This document shows, one piece after another, positions 8,225 to 17,001 of a stretch of DNA of 64,000 bases. Every line of letters starts with the position of its first letter. The first letter of the stretch is position 1. This DNA is from Parvularcula bermudensis HTCC2503 (GTDB lineage Bacteria; Pseudomonadota; Alphaproteobacteria; Caulobacterales; Parvularculaceae). The notes beneath the pieces were generated by a model that was given only the letters and a program-made list of their open reading frames with translations, made no database searches and was not told the DNA's origin. Location: contig NC_014414.1 of the NCBI RefSeq assembly GCF_000152825.2, positions 2,768,501 through 2,832,500 on the forward strand, written 5' to 3'. A program made the position numbers and the translations under genes.

Positions 8225-9268
8225 TTAGTCGGATATTAAATCCGACTCGGGCGGGAATAGATGAACGGCGCGTGTCTCCGGCATGGCAAGCACCCGATCG
8301 CCAACTGGAACCGACTTCACCCTTGGATGAAGCACCCGCAGACGCTCCCCTCCCGGGGCCTTCAAGGTCAGAATGACGTCCAGCCCAAGGGTCCGGCGAT
8401 CTGTGACGATCGCCCCCCCTTCCTCCGTCGCGCGCAGCTCCATGGGGGCCTCTCGCACGATCACACGGACCGGCCCATCTGTGACCTTCTCGCTACGCAC
8501 CGACCAATCGCCGAAAGCGGTGCGGATCAACCCGCCGACGCACATTCCCTCCAACTCCGTCCCCCCACCGATCATTCGGGCAACCCCCAAGGTGGCCGGG
8601 GCGTCGTATAGTCGATCGGGCGTGTCGGCTTGCACAATCCGCCCCGCCTCCATCACGGCGATGTGGTCTGACATCATCATCGCTTCGAGCGGGTCATGGG
8701 TGACAAGTAGCGCAACGCAGTCGCGCTGGGCCAGCACCTCCCGGACGGTTTCGCGAAGAGACCGGCGCAACACCATGTCGATGCTGGCGAAGGGTTCATC
8801 CATCAGCAGGACGCGCGGGTTCGGGGCCAAGGCCCGCGCCAGGGCCACTCGCTGCTGCTGCCCCCCCGACAAGGTATGGGGATAGCGCCGCGCAAACCCC
8901 GGCAGCCCGACTTGCTCGAGGAGCTCGGCGACAATGGAACCATGATCGCCGCGCGGATCGAGACCATAGACGATATTCTCCGCCACGGTCATATGGGGAA
9001 AAAGCGCGCCTTCCTGAAACAACAGGCCGATGGGCCGTCGCTCGGGCGGCGGCGAAGAGCGACCGGTTGCCAGAATATCCCCATCGAGGCACAGGCGCCC
9101 CGACTGCATGGCCAGAACCCCCGCCGCCAAGCGCAAGAGCGTGGTTTTTCCGCTCCCCGAGGCGCCGAGAAGACAGGTCACCTGGCCCGCGGCTGCCGTC
9201 AGGGTCACCCCGGTCAGGATCGGCGCGGTCCCATAGCTATAGCCGACATCGTGGAACTCGAGCGCCAA
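8225..9268 (-). CDS. fbpC: Ferric iron ABC transporter, ATP-binding protein (FbpC-like)
   Basis: A 347-residue ABC ATPase of the CysA/PotA/FbpC type. Walker A is GASGSGKTT (about residue 36), Q-loop LLFQEGALFPH, signature LSGGQQQRVALARAL, Walker B VLLMDEP and the switch His in VTHDPLEA. A C-terminal regulatory TOBE-like domain follows from about residue 245. The start is a TTG at 9268; no ATG is available upstream in frame. It is transcribed first in an operon with fbpA and diverges from the fused permease gene; the 86-bp gap holds a Fur-like site. Confidence 0.87.
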   Translation of the reverse strand: MALEFHDVGYSYGTAPILTGVTLTAAAGQVTCLLGASGSGKTTLLRLAAGVLAMQSGRLCLDGDILATGRSSPPPERRPIGLLFQEGALFPHMTVAENIVYGLDPRGDHGSIVAELLEQVGLPGFARRYPHTLSGGQQQRVALARALAPNPRVLLMDEPFASIDMVLRRSLRETVREVLAQRDCVALLVTHDPLEAMMMSDHIAVMEAGRIVQADTPDRLYDAPATLGVARMIGGGTELEGMCVGGLIRTAFGDWSVRSEKVTDGPVRVIVREAPMELRATEEGGAIVTDRRTLGLDVILTLKAPGGERLRVLHPRVKSVPVGDRVLAMPETRAVHLFPPESDLISD

Positions 9269-9285
9269 GTGGACCGATCCTATAT

Positions 9286-9303
9286 TTGCGAATAGTTCTC
9301 AAT
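9286..9303. promoter_or_regulatory. Fur-like operator between fbpC and fbpB
   Basis: TTGCGAATAGTTCTCAAT lies in the 86-bp divergent intergenic region and matches the motif found at the heme and siderophore genes (40419-40436 differs at only three positions). It is placed to control both the fbpC-fbpA and fbpB transcripts. Confidence 0.7.
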
Positions 9304-9354
9304 ATGATAACTGGCGGAGATGGGTTCTGCTGTCCAGAGCCAAGTCGAGGGAAA

Positions 9355-10980
9355 ATGGCGCGCAGCACTCACCTTTTGATCATCGCCCCGATGGCGATCG
9401 CCGCTCTGGTAATGGTGCCGATCGCCGGCGTTTTGTGGAGTTTGACGGAGATCGACCGAGGGACGGTCGCCGCCGCCATTTCCTCAACCTGGGCGGGATA
9501 TGGGCTCAATACCGTCCTTCTAATGGCGAGCGTCGCCCTGTTGTCCGGGGTCATAGGGGTCTCCACCGCCTGGGTCGTGAGTACAATGACTTTTCCTGGG
9601 CGTCGCGCGTTGTCGAGCCTCCTCGTCCTGCCGCTGGCGGCCCCCGCCTATATCGTCGCCTATCTCTACACAGATCTTCTTGATTACACGGGCCCGGTTC
9701 AAGGCTGGCTCCGCGCGAGTTTCGACCTCCCGCCACATTACTGGTTTCCCGAGATCCGCAGCCTGCCCGGTGCGGCCCTGATGTTGAGCCTCGTCCTTTA
9801 TCCCTATGTCTATCTTCTGGCTCGGGCGTCTTTCCTGCGTCAGGGGGCGGCCCCGTGGTTGGCCGCTCGGTGCCTTGGCGATAGTCCCTGGCGGGCCTTC
9901 ACGCGCGTTGCACTTCCGATGGCGCGGCCCGCTATCGCCGGCGGGTTGGCCTTGGTGATGATGGAAACCCTCGCCGATTTCGGCGTCGCGCAATATTTCG
10001 CGGTCCCGACTTTCAGTGTCGGCCTGTTCCGAACCTGGCTGGCCATGGGAGATAAGGTGCTCGCCCTTCAAATGGCGGCGATGATGCTGTGCCTTGTTGC
10101 CCTCTTGGTCCTTCTTGAGGTGTTAAGCCGCCGGGGGCGCATTGCGACTGAGGGGGCAGCCCGCCATCATCTGGCGCCGATGGTTCTCTCCCCAAAGGCG
10201 ACGATTGGGGCCTGGATTTTATGCGGCTTCCCGATCCTGTTTGGGTTTCTCATCCCTATGGCCCGGCTCGTTTCCCTCACCCTTGCGGCGGGGGACCCGC
10301 AAATGCCCTCGGCCCTGATGGAATACACCCTCAACACTGCAAAGGTCGGGGTCGCCGCCGCCATCGCCGCACTCCTCCTCGCCATCGTAATGGCCGCAGC
10401 GGCCCGGCAGGCGCCGAACCCCGCCATGCGCAGCGGCATCCGTCTTGCGACCCTCGGCTATGCGCTTCCCGGCACCCTATTGGCGATCGGGCTCCTCTCA
10501 CCGATCGGCGCTCTCGATCAGTCGCTCACCAGGCTGATCAGGAATCAGTTTGGGTGGGAGGCCGGTCTCCTTCTGACGGGAACGATTGCCCTATTGGTCT
10601 ATGCATTGGTCATCCGCTTTCTGACCGTCGCCTATAATAGTGTCGCCAGCGGATTGGCGCAGATTTCACCGAGCACTGAAGCGGCCGCTCGATCCCTTGG
10701 CGCGCCCCCGCTGAGGGTGATCCGCACCATCCACCTGCCAATGTCCGCCCCGAGCGTGCTTGCAGGGGGGATGCTGGTTCTCATCGATGTCTTTCGCGAA
10801 TTGCCGGCGACCCTTATCCTTCGGCCCTTCAACTTCGAGACCTTGGCAACCCGCGTTTATCGACTGGCCAGTGATGAACGCTTGGCCGAGGCATCGACGG
10901 CGGCTCTTATCATTGTCCTGCTCGGCCTGGTGCCGGTGTGGTTCCTGAACCGCGCCTCTGAGACCCGTACCGCCCCTTAA
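9355..10980 (+). CDS. fbpB: Ferric iron ABC transporter, fused two-domain permease (FbpB-like)
   Basis: A 541-residue inner-membrane protein with about 12 hydrophobic helices forming two BPD_transp_1 domains in tandem. Both halves carry an EAA-type loop: AARCLGDSPWRAFTRVALP near residue 170 and AARSLGAPPLRVIRTIHLP near residue 445. This fused layout is standard for FbpB/FutB iron permeases. ATG 9355 is chosen because GAGGG lies four bases before it; the longer open frame upstream runs through the divergent fbpC gene. With FbpA and FbpC it would form a complete ferric importer, with its genes split across a shared regulatory region. Confidence 0.87.
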   Translation: MARSTHLLIIAPMAIAALVMVPIAGVLWSLTEIDRGTVAAAISSTWAGYGLNTVLLMASVALLSGVIGVSTAWVVSTMTFPGRRALSSLLVLPLAAPAYIVAYLYTDLLDYTGPVQGWLRASFDLPPHYWFPEIRSLPGAALMLSLVLYPYVYLLARASFLRQGAAPWLAARCLGDSPWRAFTRVALPMARPAIAGGLALVMMETLADFGVAQYFAVPTFSVGLFRTWLAMGDKVLALQMAAMMLCLVALLVLLEVLSRRGRIATEGAARHHLAPMVLSPKATIGAWILCGFPILFGFLIPMARLVSLTLAAGDPQMPSALMEYTLNTAKVGVAAAIAALLLAIVMAAAARQAPNPAMRSGIRLATLGYALPGTLLAIGLLSPIGALDQSLTRLIRNQFGWEAGLLLTGTIALLVYALVIRFLTVAYNSVASGLAQISPSTEAAARSLGAPPLRVIRTIHLPMSAPSVLAGGMLVLIDVFRELPATLILRPFNFETLATRVYRLASDERLAEASTAALIIVLLGLVPVWFLNRASETRTAP

Positions 10981-11444
10981 ATACGGGCAAGGCAAGCAAG
11001 GCCGCATGCCCGGCCCATCCGCCGCAAGAAAAGACGAAACGAGACCGCCAACTCACTCCCCAAGCGGATGAATATCGAGGAGCACAGCAGGCGCTTTGCG
11101 ACGACCGAAAATGCACAGCGTAGGTCGGTCGCCCCTTGCAAGACTCCGTTTGACCGGCAAGAGGCGGCGGTGATTGTACTCTTTTCGTGGACGACGGTCA
11201 GATGACTGTTACCCGCCACAAAAAGTGGCATCGGATCAAATACCTTACCTTCGTCGTCCAGGCGTTGTGGAATTGGGAATATCTCGGACCCAGCCGGCCT
11301 CGCCTCCAACGACTTTTCCACCGTCATCGTGCTTCCTTGGCGTAGCCGCCCGGCTTACCCTTTCTATTGCCGAAAGGATGCGTCTTGTGGGGCGACATGT
11401 GTCTTGGTAGCTTTCTCAAACCATTGACCCGAGAGGCACTCGTA
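10981..11444. other. Intergenic region, no gene recognised
   Basis: 464 bp between fbpB and ampC. A reverse open frame of 116 codons (10977-11327) resembles nothing I recognise, starts without a good ribosome site and overlaps the fbpB stop, so it is not called. A TTGACC sequence at about 11424 could be a promoter element for the beta-lactamase gene, but no convincing -10 was identified. Confidence 0.4.
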
Positions 11445-12614
11445 ATGTTGCGATCTAAACTGTCGCTTCTATGCGCACTCATTCTCATGCCGTGTACAGC
11501 GCAATCAGCCACGGAATATTTGTCCGACGACTCCTTTCAAAAGATTGCTGCGCAAACCTTTCGGCCAGTAATCGACGATCACGATCTGCCCGGCTTAGTG
11601 ATCGGCCTGAGCTATCACGGGGAGCATTATGTGTTCACCTATGGCCTGGCCGATCAAGCCAACGAGATGCCAGTCGATGCGAACACACTCTTCGAACTCG
11701 GGTCGGTCAGCAAACTGTTTAACGTGGCCTTGGCTGCATTGGCTGATGAAAAGGGTGTGCTATCGCTCGCGAGCCCTGTCTCAACTGTCGTACCCGAGTT
11801 GAAGGGCAGTGCATTCGATCAGATCACGATCGAAGACCTCGCCGCGCATGCCAATGGCGGGCTACCGTTGCAAGTCCCTTCATCCCTTGAGAGCGAAGAA
11901 GAACTCATTAGGTGGCTTGCGGCGTGGGAACCTATTGCGGCACCCGATACGATTCGATCCTACTCTAATGTCGGCACCGGCCTATTGGGCATGATTGCTG
12001 GTGAAGCTTTCGATACGTCCTATGAAGAGGCGATCACGGCGCATCTACTTAACCCACTGGGCCTGAATGACACCTATATCACCGTCCCCGAGGAGGCGTT
12101 GCCGCACTATGCATACGGCTATATTTCAGGAAGCGCAGAGCCAATCCGTGTGACCCCCGGCGTGTTCGACGCCGAATCATACGGCATCAAATCGTCTGTA
12201 AACGATATGCTCCGTTTCATCGACGTGCATCTGGGCCGAATCGACATACCTGTCGAGATCGAAAGCGCGCTCTCCCGCACGCGTGAGGCAATCTATGATA
12301 CGGCCTATTACGGACAAGGAATGGTGTGGGAAGAGTACAATTGGCCGATCGACCTCGCGCGCCTGACCGAAGGCAATAGCAACGAGATGGCCAGAGAGCC
12401 GCACTCCATTACACGGCGCGACGGACCGATCGACGGAACGACATTCTTGAACAAGACCGGTTCGACAAACGGCTTCGGCGTCTATATTGCTCTCATTCCT
12501 GATGAAAATATCGGGGTGGTCGTTCTTGCTAACCAGCGATATCCCAACCCGGTTCGGGCGGAAGCCACCGTGCATCTTATCGAACATGTTCTTTCGGGTG
12601 ACGACACAGAATAG
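11445..12614 (+). CDS. Class C beta-lactamase family serine hydrolase
   Basis: A 389-residue secreted protein with a signal peptide (MLRSKLSLLCALILMPCTAQS). It shows the three class C motifs in order: SVSK (SxxK, active Ser at about residue 76), YSN (Tyr-Xaa-Asn, near 164) and KTG (near 335, in FLNKTGSTNGFG). AmpC enzymes hydrolyse cephalosporins in the periplasm; related esterases and peptidases share the fold, so true beta-lactamase activity is likely but unproven. The ATG at 11445 follows GAGAGG; the longer frame from 11367 has no signal peptide. No AmpR-type LysR gene is adjacent. Confidence 0.85.
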   Translation: MLRSKLSLLCALILMPCTAQSATEYLSDDSFQKIAAQTFRPVIDDHDLPGLVIGLSYHGEHYVFTYGLADQANEMPVDANTLFELGSVSKLFNVALAALADEKGVLSLASPVSTVVPELKGSAFDQITIEDLAAHANGGLPLQVPSSLESEEELIRWLAAWEPIAAPDTIRSYSNVGTGLLGMIAGEAFDTSYEEAITAHLLNPLGLNDTYITVPEEALPHYAYGYISGSAEPIRVTPGVFDAESYGIKSSVNDMLRFIDVHLGRIDIPVEIESALSRTREAIYDTAYYGQGMVWEEYNWPIDLARLTEGNSNEMAREPHSITRRDGPIDGTTFLNKTGSTNGFGVYIALIPDENIGVVVLANQRYPNPVRAEATVHLIEHVLSGDDTE

Positions 12615-12668
12615 GACGATAGCGGCTGAAGTGAGTCGTCCGACTGACTCCCTTGAAAGGCCTGCCCC

Positions 12669-12719
12669 CTAGAGCCTTTTCACGCGAACCGGTTCCCACT
12701 GCATGGGAAGCGGCTCTCG
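12669..12719. repeat. Alphaproteobacterial REP-like palindrome
   Basis: CTAGAGCC at 12669-12676 pairs with GGCTCT at 12712-12717. The interior, TTTTCACGCGAACCGGTTCC, matches a palindromic repeat I recognise from many alphaproteobacterial intergenic regions. It follows ampC and probably acts as a terminator. Confidence 0.6.
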
Positions 12720-12968
12720 CGGCGTCGCCTCCCACTCCGGACATTCAGGAGAAGCAAGCTCAACTATTTCTGAGACTTTGGCGGAAACCATTACGAGAGA
12801 AATGGTGCGAATAACAGGGGCTAGGGACGAAATTTGGTCGAATGCGGTAACGATCGCGGAATCACGCCGTCCCTTCTTCGACCATCTTCGCCCCTCTGCC
12901 GCTTGCCATTCGCAGGAGGAGGATCAGGGGCGCGGTGTCAAAGCTTGCTGGGACCTACCCCCATCCGG
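12720..12968. other. Intergenic region with a possible repeat fragment
   Basis: No gene is evident. Around 12801-12830 the stretch TGGTGCGAATAACAGGGGCT loosely resembles the left end of the two longer repeats near 44985 and 61363, so it may be a worn third copy. The similarity is limited to about 30 bases. Confidence 0.3.
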
Positions 12969-14660
12969 CTAACGACCGCCGATGACACCGCGAAGACCGC
13001 CGCTCGTCAGAAGGGCGACGTCAGCGAGTGCTAGCGGAAGCGACAGCCGGTTAGGGGCCGCCAGGTAAAGCGGCTCCCATTGCGGATCGAACTTATCCTT
13101 ATAGGTACGAAGCCCATGGAACCCGTAGAACCTTTCCCCATGTTCATACGCAAAGGCGCCAACCTGGGAGAGAAGCGGCGCAAGCCTGTCTTCTTCGAGG
13201 CCGGAGAGCGGCGCCATACCGAGGTCGAGAACCTGAAATCCCTGCTCTTTCCCCCACAACGCCATTTCGATGAACAGGAAATCCATCGTACCGCGCGGGC
13301 TCCTCTCCGTATACCGCATTAAGTCGGGTGCGAGGGACCGGCGCCCTGCTGTTGTCCAGATATTGGCAAATGCCAACGGCCCTTCCGGCCCCTCGACCAC
13401 GGCCATGGGGAAGCACGAAAGATACCTCTCATCAAAGCGTCCGAGGCTGAACGTTTTCTCTTCGCCCTCATGCTGGCTCAGCCATTCGTCCGAAATCCCC
13501 CGAAGGTCGGGAAGCAAGGCGGGCACCTCCTCCACGGGAACGATGCGAAAGCGCAGGCCGTCTCGCAACGACCGTCGGTGCGATTGACGAAGCGACTTGC
13601 GCGCGGACCCGTCGAGCGAGAAGTCGACGAGCGGCATAAGCGCTGTCTCCCCCATTTTCTGGATGATCAATCCCAGCTCGATGAGCATCGGCAGGAGGTC
13701 CCGCCCCACCGAATAGAACGCCAGCGACATGCCGTTCCGGTCGGCGAAGTCGCGAAAGTCGCGCAATAGGCCGAGAACTTCCGCCGAATGGCCGTATGGT
13801 TCGCCCATGACGATCAGCCGACGACCTTTCACCCCATATTGGAGGAAAGTTCGACCCGTCTCGCTCCAGAAAAGGTGCTTGTCCCCCAGCCAGGCCAGAT
13901 GGGCGTCGGGATGACCGTAGTTGCCCTGCTCCAGCGCTGTTCTCAACGGGGCTGCTTCCACCGGCGGCGGCGTGCGGCTCATCGGGGCAGGGGTCATGAT
14001 GCGCCATACGATCGCGATCATCAGGACAACCGCGCCTCCGGCGGCCGCCCGGAGAAACCGCGGCGCGCCCGCATCTTCCAGCACAAAACGCCACCACAAT
14101 TCGTCTGTGTAGGGCACATCGTCGAACATGATCAGCCCGAGCGCGATGAAGGTGCCGAATGCCGCAACGGCCGCCGCCATCCATCCGCGTTCCATCAACA
14201 CCGCCCTTACATTACCGCGTCGATAAAAGGCGCCTCGGCTGGCAACCAAAGCCGCGGTAATCACGCAGAGGCTGACTATTTCTACAGTCGGCGCCCGGCG
14301 GACGACGTCCACGAGAATGGACGCAGCAAGGACGCCGACCGCCAACCCCCACGCCATTCGGGAACGACGGCGAAGGCCCGCGGCAACCAGGAGCAACAAG
14401 ACCCCCACAACACTGGCGAAAAAGTGCGTGGTGTTGATGGCTGTGATCGTCAGGATACCCGCCGTGGTCTCGAGATCCGGAGGCAGGCTGGGCACGGCCA
14501 AAGACCACAGCATGATGACGCCGATGGCAAAGACCAGCAGCGCAAACAGCGGCGGGGCGAGGACAATGACTGCGCCCGCAAAAATACCGGGCACTCGCCC
14601 GAGGCCGAGCCCGATCGCCCATTGCTGGACCCGAGTGACAGCCGCGACGCCCCAACGCAC
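12969..14660 (-). CDS. MprF-like phosphatidylglycerol aminoacyltransferase (DUF2156)
   Basis: A 563-residue protein with an N-terminal half of about six membrane segments and a C-terminal cytosolic GNAT-like DUF2156 domain (from about residue 245, with GVKGRRLIVMGEPYGHS and DLGMAPLSGLEED). MprF/LpiA enzymes transfer an amino acid, usually lysine, from its tRNA to phosphatidylglycerol and flip the product. The membrane half is shorter than in full MprF. The start is a GTG at 14660 without a clear ribosome site; the frame reads on upstream without a better codon. The adjacent upstream gene is an AcvB/VirJ-type hydrolase, the usual partner of LpiA in Alphaproteobacteria. Confidence 0.83.
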   Translation of the reverse strand: MRWGVAAVTRVQQWAIGLGLGRVPGIFAGAVIVLAPPLFALLVFAIGVIMLWSLAVPSLPPDLETTAGILTITAINTTHFFASVVGVLLLLVAAGLRRRSRMAWGLAVGVLAASILVDVVRRAPTVEIVSLCVITAALVASRGAFYRRGNVRAVLMERGWMAAAVAAFGTFIALGLIMFDDVPYTDELWWRFVLEDAGAPRFLRAAAGGAVVLMIAIVWRIMTPAPMSRTPPPVEAAPLRTALEQGNYGHPDAHLAWLGDKHLFWSETGRTFLQYGVKGRRLIVMGEPYGHSAEVLGLLRDFRDFADRNGMSLAFYSVGRDLLPMLIELGLIIQKMGETALMPLVDFSLDGSARKSLRQSHRRSLRDGLRFRIVPVEEVPALLPDLRGISDEWLSQHEGEEKTFSLGRFDERYLSCFPMAVVEGPEGPLAFANIWTTAGRRSLAPDLMRYTERSPRGTMDFLFIEMALWGKEQGFQVLDLGMAPLSGLEEDRLAPLLSQVGAFAYEHGERFYGFHGLRTYKDKFDPQWEPLYLAAPNRLSLPLALADVALLTSGGLRGVIGGR

Positions 14661-14704
14661 AGCCCGCTGGGTCGGTCGCCTTTTCGTGATCTTTATGCCT
14701 TCGT

Positions 14705-15271
14705 CTATCGAGATAAGGGCCTCGTGAGCTGAGTTGCGATAGCCGCGTAATCCGCCCGAAGGGTGTGGCCGCCCGGAAGCGTGACATAGTCGATCTCCGC
14801 AAGCCGTCGCCCCGCATGCTGCTCCGCGTCATCAGAACCGACAATCACCTGCACGCTCACCCCCATCCTGGCGAGGTTGGCGATGGCAGGATCCGTAGGC
14901 TGGTCGTCGGGGCCGTGCCCGCCCCACCAGCCCGCCGGATGGAACCGGAAACCGGCGCGTTCAGCAGGCGCGATCAGCGTGACCCGCGAAATCTGCCTCA
15001 AGACGCTATCGCTGAAATGCGGAACGCTGTGGACCAGCACCGCTCCGAAGGAATAGCCGACGAGTTGGACTGACGCCCCCCTCTCCCGAAACGACGACAG
15101 CCGCTGCTCCAGATAGCGCGCGAAGCCCTCCGGCGTTCGACGCTTCAGAAAGTGCCAGAAGGCGCCGATAACATGGGTATTGCCCCCAGTTGATCGCAGC
15201 GCCTTTGCGAGGCCCCAGGAGAAATAGGGGATGGCACCGTCACCGGACACGATCAGGAAATCAGTGCGCAT
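14705..15271 (-). CDS. AcvB/VirJ-like hydrolase, putative lysyl-phosphatidylglycerol hydrolase
   Basis: A 188-residue alpha/beta-hydrolase of the VirJ/AcvB C-terminal family. The nucleophile motif is GYSFGAVLV (about residues 72-80), the acid is probably in VGSDDAEQH and the His in PGGHTLRAD. It has VirJ length and lacks the extra N-terminal domain of AcvB. No clear signal peptide is seen, although family members are periplasmic. Agrobacterium AcvB hydrolyses lysyl-phosphatidylglycerol and is encoded with LpiA; here it precedes the MprF-like gene by 44 bp in the same direction, so the pair probably sets aminoacylated lipid levels. The family call is good; the substrate is inferred from the neighbour. 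Confidence 0.78.
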   Translation of the reverse strand: MRTDFLIVSGDGAIPYFSWGLAKALRSTGGNTHVIGAFWHFLKRRTPEGFARYLEQRLSSFRERGASVQLVGYSFGAVLVHSVPHFSDSVLRQISRVTLIAPAERAGFRFHPAGWWGGHGPDDQPTDPAIANLARMGVSVQVIVGSDDAEQHAGRRLAEIDYVTLPGGHTLRADYAAIATQLTRPLSR

Positions 15272-15289
15272 GTCGGAACCTCGGGTTTT

Positions 15290-15672
15290 TATCGCTCATG
15301 ACCGGATTCCTCGGTCGCCGGAACCGATCGTATCGCAGGGCACTTCCACGGCAACGCGTCTCCCGTGGGGGTATAGATATAGGCGCCCCCGGCCACCGGT
15401 ACCATGGACGTCAGTTCTGCGTAGACGACGGCGGCAAAACCGCCGGCTCACCCCGCAAGAGCAAAGGAGAAGACCAATCCGGGTCCGGCATAGTTCGCCG
15501 CGGCAACACCGGTCAGGACGAACACACCGGTGCCGATCAGGCATCTGATGCCCAAGAAGATGAGATGCAAGGCCCCCAGCGATCGAGGATGCCCTTGCGA
15601 GACGCGACGGCCGGCAAGAAAGGTTCCCGCCCCGCGCCAATGCAGCGGGCCGGAATCCATCATGGCAATCAT
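15290..15672 (-). pseudogene. Amino-acid permease (APC family) remnant
   Basis: The reverse strand from 15672 reads into RSLGALHLIFLGIRCLIGTG and GVAAANYAGPGLVFSFALAG, the first two membrane helices of a YhdG/CAT-type amino-acid permease. A TGA at about 15448-15450 interrupts it, after which the same frame resumes with GGFAAVVYAELTSMVPVAGG, again typical of helix 3. It then diverges and stops near 15300. Only about a quarter of the usual 450-500 residues remains. It is a 5' fragment with an internal stop, hence a clear pseudogene, between the nitrate island and the acvB-like gene. Confidence 0.8.
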
Positions 15673-15734
15673 CGGTATCGGTGCTCGGACAGACCGCTCC
15701 TGCGACTTGGCGCCCTTGTTACCCTACTCGTTTG

Positions 15735-15756
15735 CCCGGTCGGGACTCGAACCGCC
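15735..15756 (-). other. tRNA 3'-end-like fragment just after nasS
   Basis: On the reverse strand the bases after the nasS stop read GGTTCGAGTCCCGACCGGGC, resembling the T-arm and 3' acceptor strand of a bacterial tRNA. The 5' side of the T-stem does not pair and no other tRNA arms are found. It could be a scar of a tRNA-targeted integration at the edge of the nitrate island, or chance. Confidence 0.3.
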
Positions 15757-16998
15757 TTATTCGGCGCGATCCGTCATTTCGGTGAGGGGAAACCGAAGGC
15801 TGTGCCGCGTAAATTGCTCAAGATAAGGGAGCGGCGCGGCGCTGTCGAACTGGCTGCCGTCGATGAAACGGTCGACCGGCATCGAGATGGCAGATGACCC
15901 GCTACCCAGCACCCAGTCATCAGCATGCGCCCCTTCAATGATATGGGGGCTGCCGGGCGTGGGGATGCCTTCCTCTCGCGCTACATTGCCAAACAGGTCC
16001 GCGCGGTAGGATTCCCGGACGGCACTCGCCACGTCTACCGGGCGGGTGATCTGACCCCACCTTATCATCTGCATGGCGAGCCAATGCGCCTTTGAATGCC
16101 ACGGATACCCGGCCACCGACGGATCAAATGTCGATGCCATTACAGGCGCAGGCCCGGTGGCAAAGGACGGCGCAATATCGTCTTCGCCAATGCCCAAATA
16201 GGGCTCGCGAGCCAGATACCGGATCGCGGCTTGTCTGCCTTCTTCCGTCCCCAGACGCTTGAGCGCCCGAAGCACCGCCCGTACGAGGCGCAGATAGACC
16301 TCTTCGTTCTCTGCAAGCCACGACCGGCGGACACCGAGCACCTTCTCCGGTGCCGCCGCCCAGACTTCCGCCCCCGCCAGAATACGGCGTCCCACCCCCC
16401 GGTGAACGGCAACGCTGTTCCAAGGCTCCCCAACGCAGAACCCGTCGATACTCTCCGCCTCGCATAGTCGCGCCATGTCGGGCGGGGGGGCAACGATCAG
16501 TCGGACATCCCGGTCCGGATGCAGACCGGAGGCGGCCAGCCAATATCGCAACAGGTAATTGTGCGTCGAAAAGGGATAGACCATCGCAAGGGTGATGGGA
16601 GACTTGCCGCGATGCAGGCGCCGGGCAGCGATTGTCCGCAAGGCTTCCGCGGGCACAGGCTGCATGTTTGGCGTATCCGGCTGGACGTCCAGCATCTCTT
16701 CGTACAAAGAATTGGAAACCGTGATGCCGTTGCCGTTCAGGTTGAGGCCGAGGGCTGTGGCGAAGGGCTCGCACCCCGGCTCAAGCTTCAATGCCGACGC
16801 GATCACCATCGGCGAGAGCATGTGCGCTGCATCGAGATCGCCAATCGCCAGCTTGTCCCGGACGCGCGCCCAGGAATGCTCCTTTGACAATGTGACATCG
16901 ATGTCGAATGCGTCGAAAAGCCCCTCTTCCTTCGCAAGGACAAGAGGCGCTGCATCAGACAGCGGAATAAATCCGATCGTCATGGTGTTCTTCGCCAT
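15757..16998 (-). CDS. nasS: NasS-type nitrate/nitrite sensor (NrtA-like, cytoplasmic)
   Basis: A 413-residue protein of the NrtA/CmpA/NasS nitrate-binding family, starting MAKNTMTIGFIPLSDAAPLV with no signal peptide or lipobox, so it is cytoplasmic. It contains the family ligand regions (GLNLNGNGITVSNSLYEEML and GFCVGEPWNSVAVHRG). NasS binds nitrate or nitrite; without ligand it sequesters the antiterminator NasT. The gene lies three bases after nasT, the usual pairing, at the distal end of the nirB-nirD-nasA-cobA-nasT-nasS operon. An ABC-transport role is unlikely because no permease or ATPase of the NrtBC type is encoded nearby. Confidence 0.87.
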   Translation of the reverse strand: MAKNTMTIGFIPLSDAAPLVLAKEEGLFDAFDIDVTLSKEHSWARVRDKLAIGDLDAAHMLSPMVIASALKLEPGCEPFATALGLNLNGNGITVSNSLYEEMLDVQPDTPNMQPVPAEALRTIAARRLHRGKSPITLAMVYPFSTHNYLLRYWLAASGLHPDRDVRLIVAPPPDMARLCEAESIDGFCVGEPWNSVAVHRGVGRRILAGAEVWAAAPEKVLGVRRSWLAENEEVYLRLVRAVLRALKRLGTEEGRQAAIRYLAREPYLGIGEDDIAPSFATGPAPVMASTFDPSVAGYPWHSKAHWLAMQMIRWGQITRPVDVASAVRESYRADLFGNVAREEGIPTPGSPHIIEGAHADDWVLGSGSSAISMPVDRFIDGSQFDSAAPLPYLEQFTRHSLRFPLTEMTDRAE

Positions 16999-17001
16999 CG
17001 G

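Noticed and set aside
9067-9354. N-terminal extension of the permease gene (96 codons)
   Set aside because: It is antisense to the fbpC gene, proline/arginine-rich and lacks family similarity; the ATG at 9355 has a ribosome site and starts a normal first helix.
10977-11327. 116-codon reverse open frame between fbpB and ampC
   Set aside because: No ribosome site, overlaps the fbpB stop, and the translation resembles no family; low-complexity Cys/Ser/Arg composition points to noncoding DNA.
15700-15760. Complete tRNA gene after nasS
   Set aside because: Only a T-arm-like and acceptor-like stretch is present; the T-stem does not pair and no D or anticodon arm is found.
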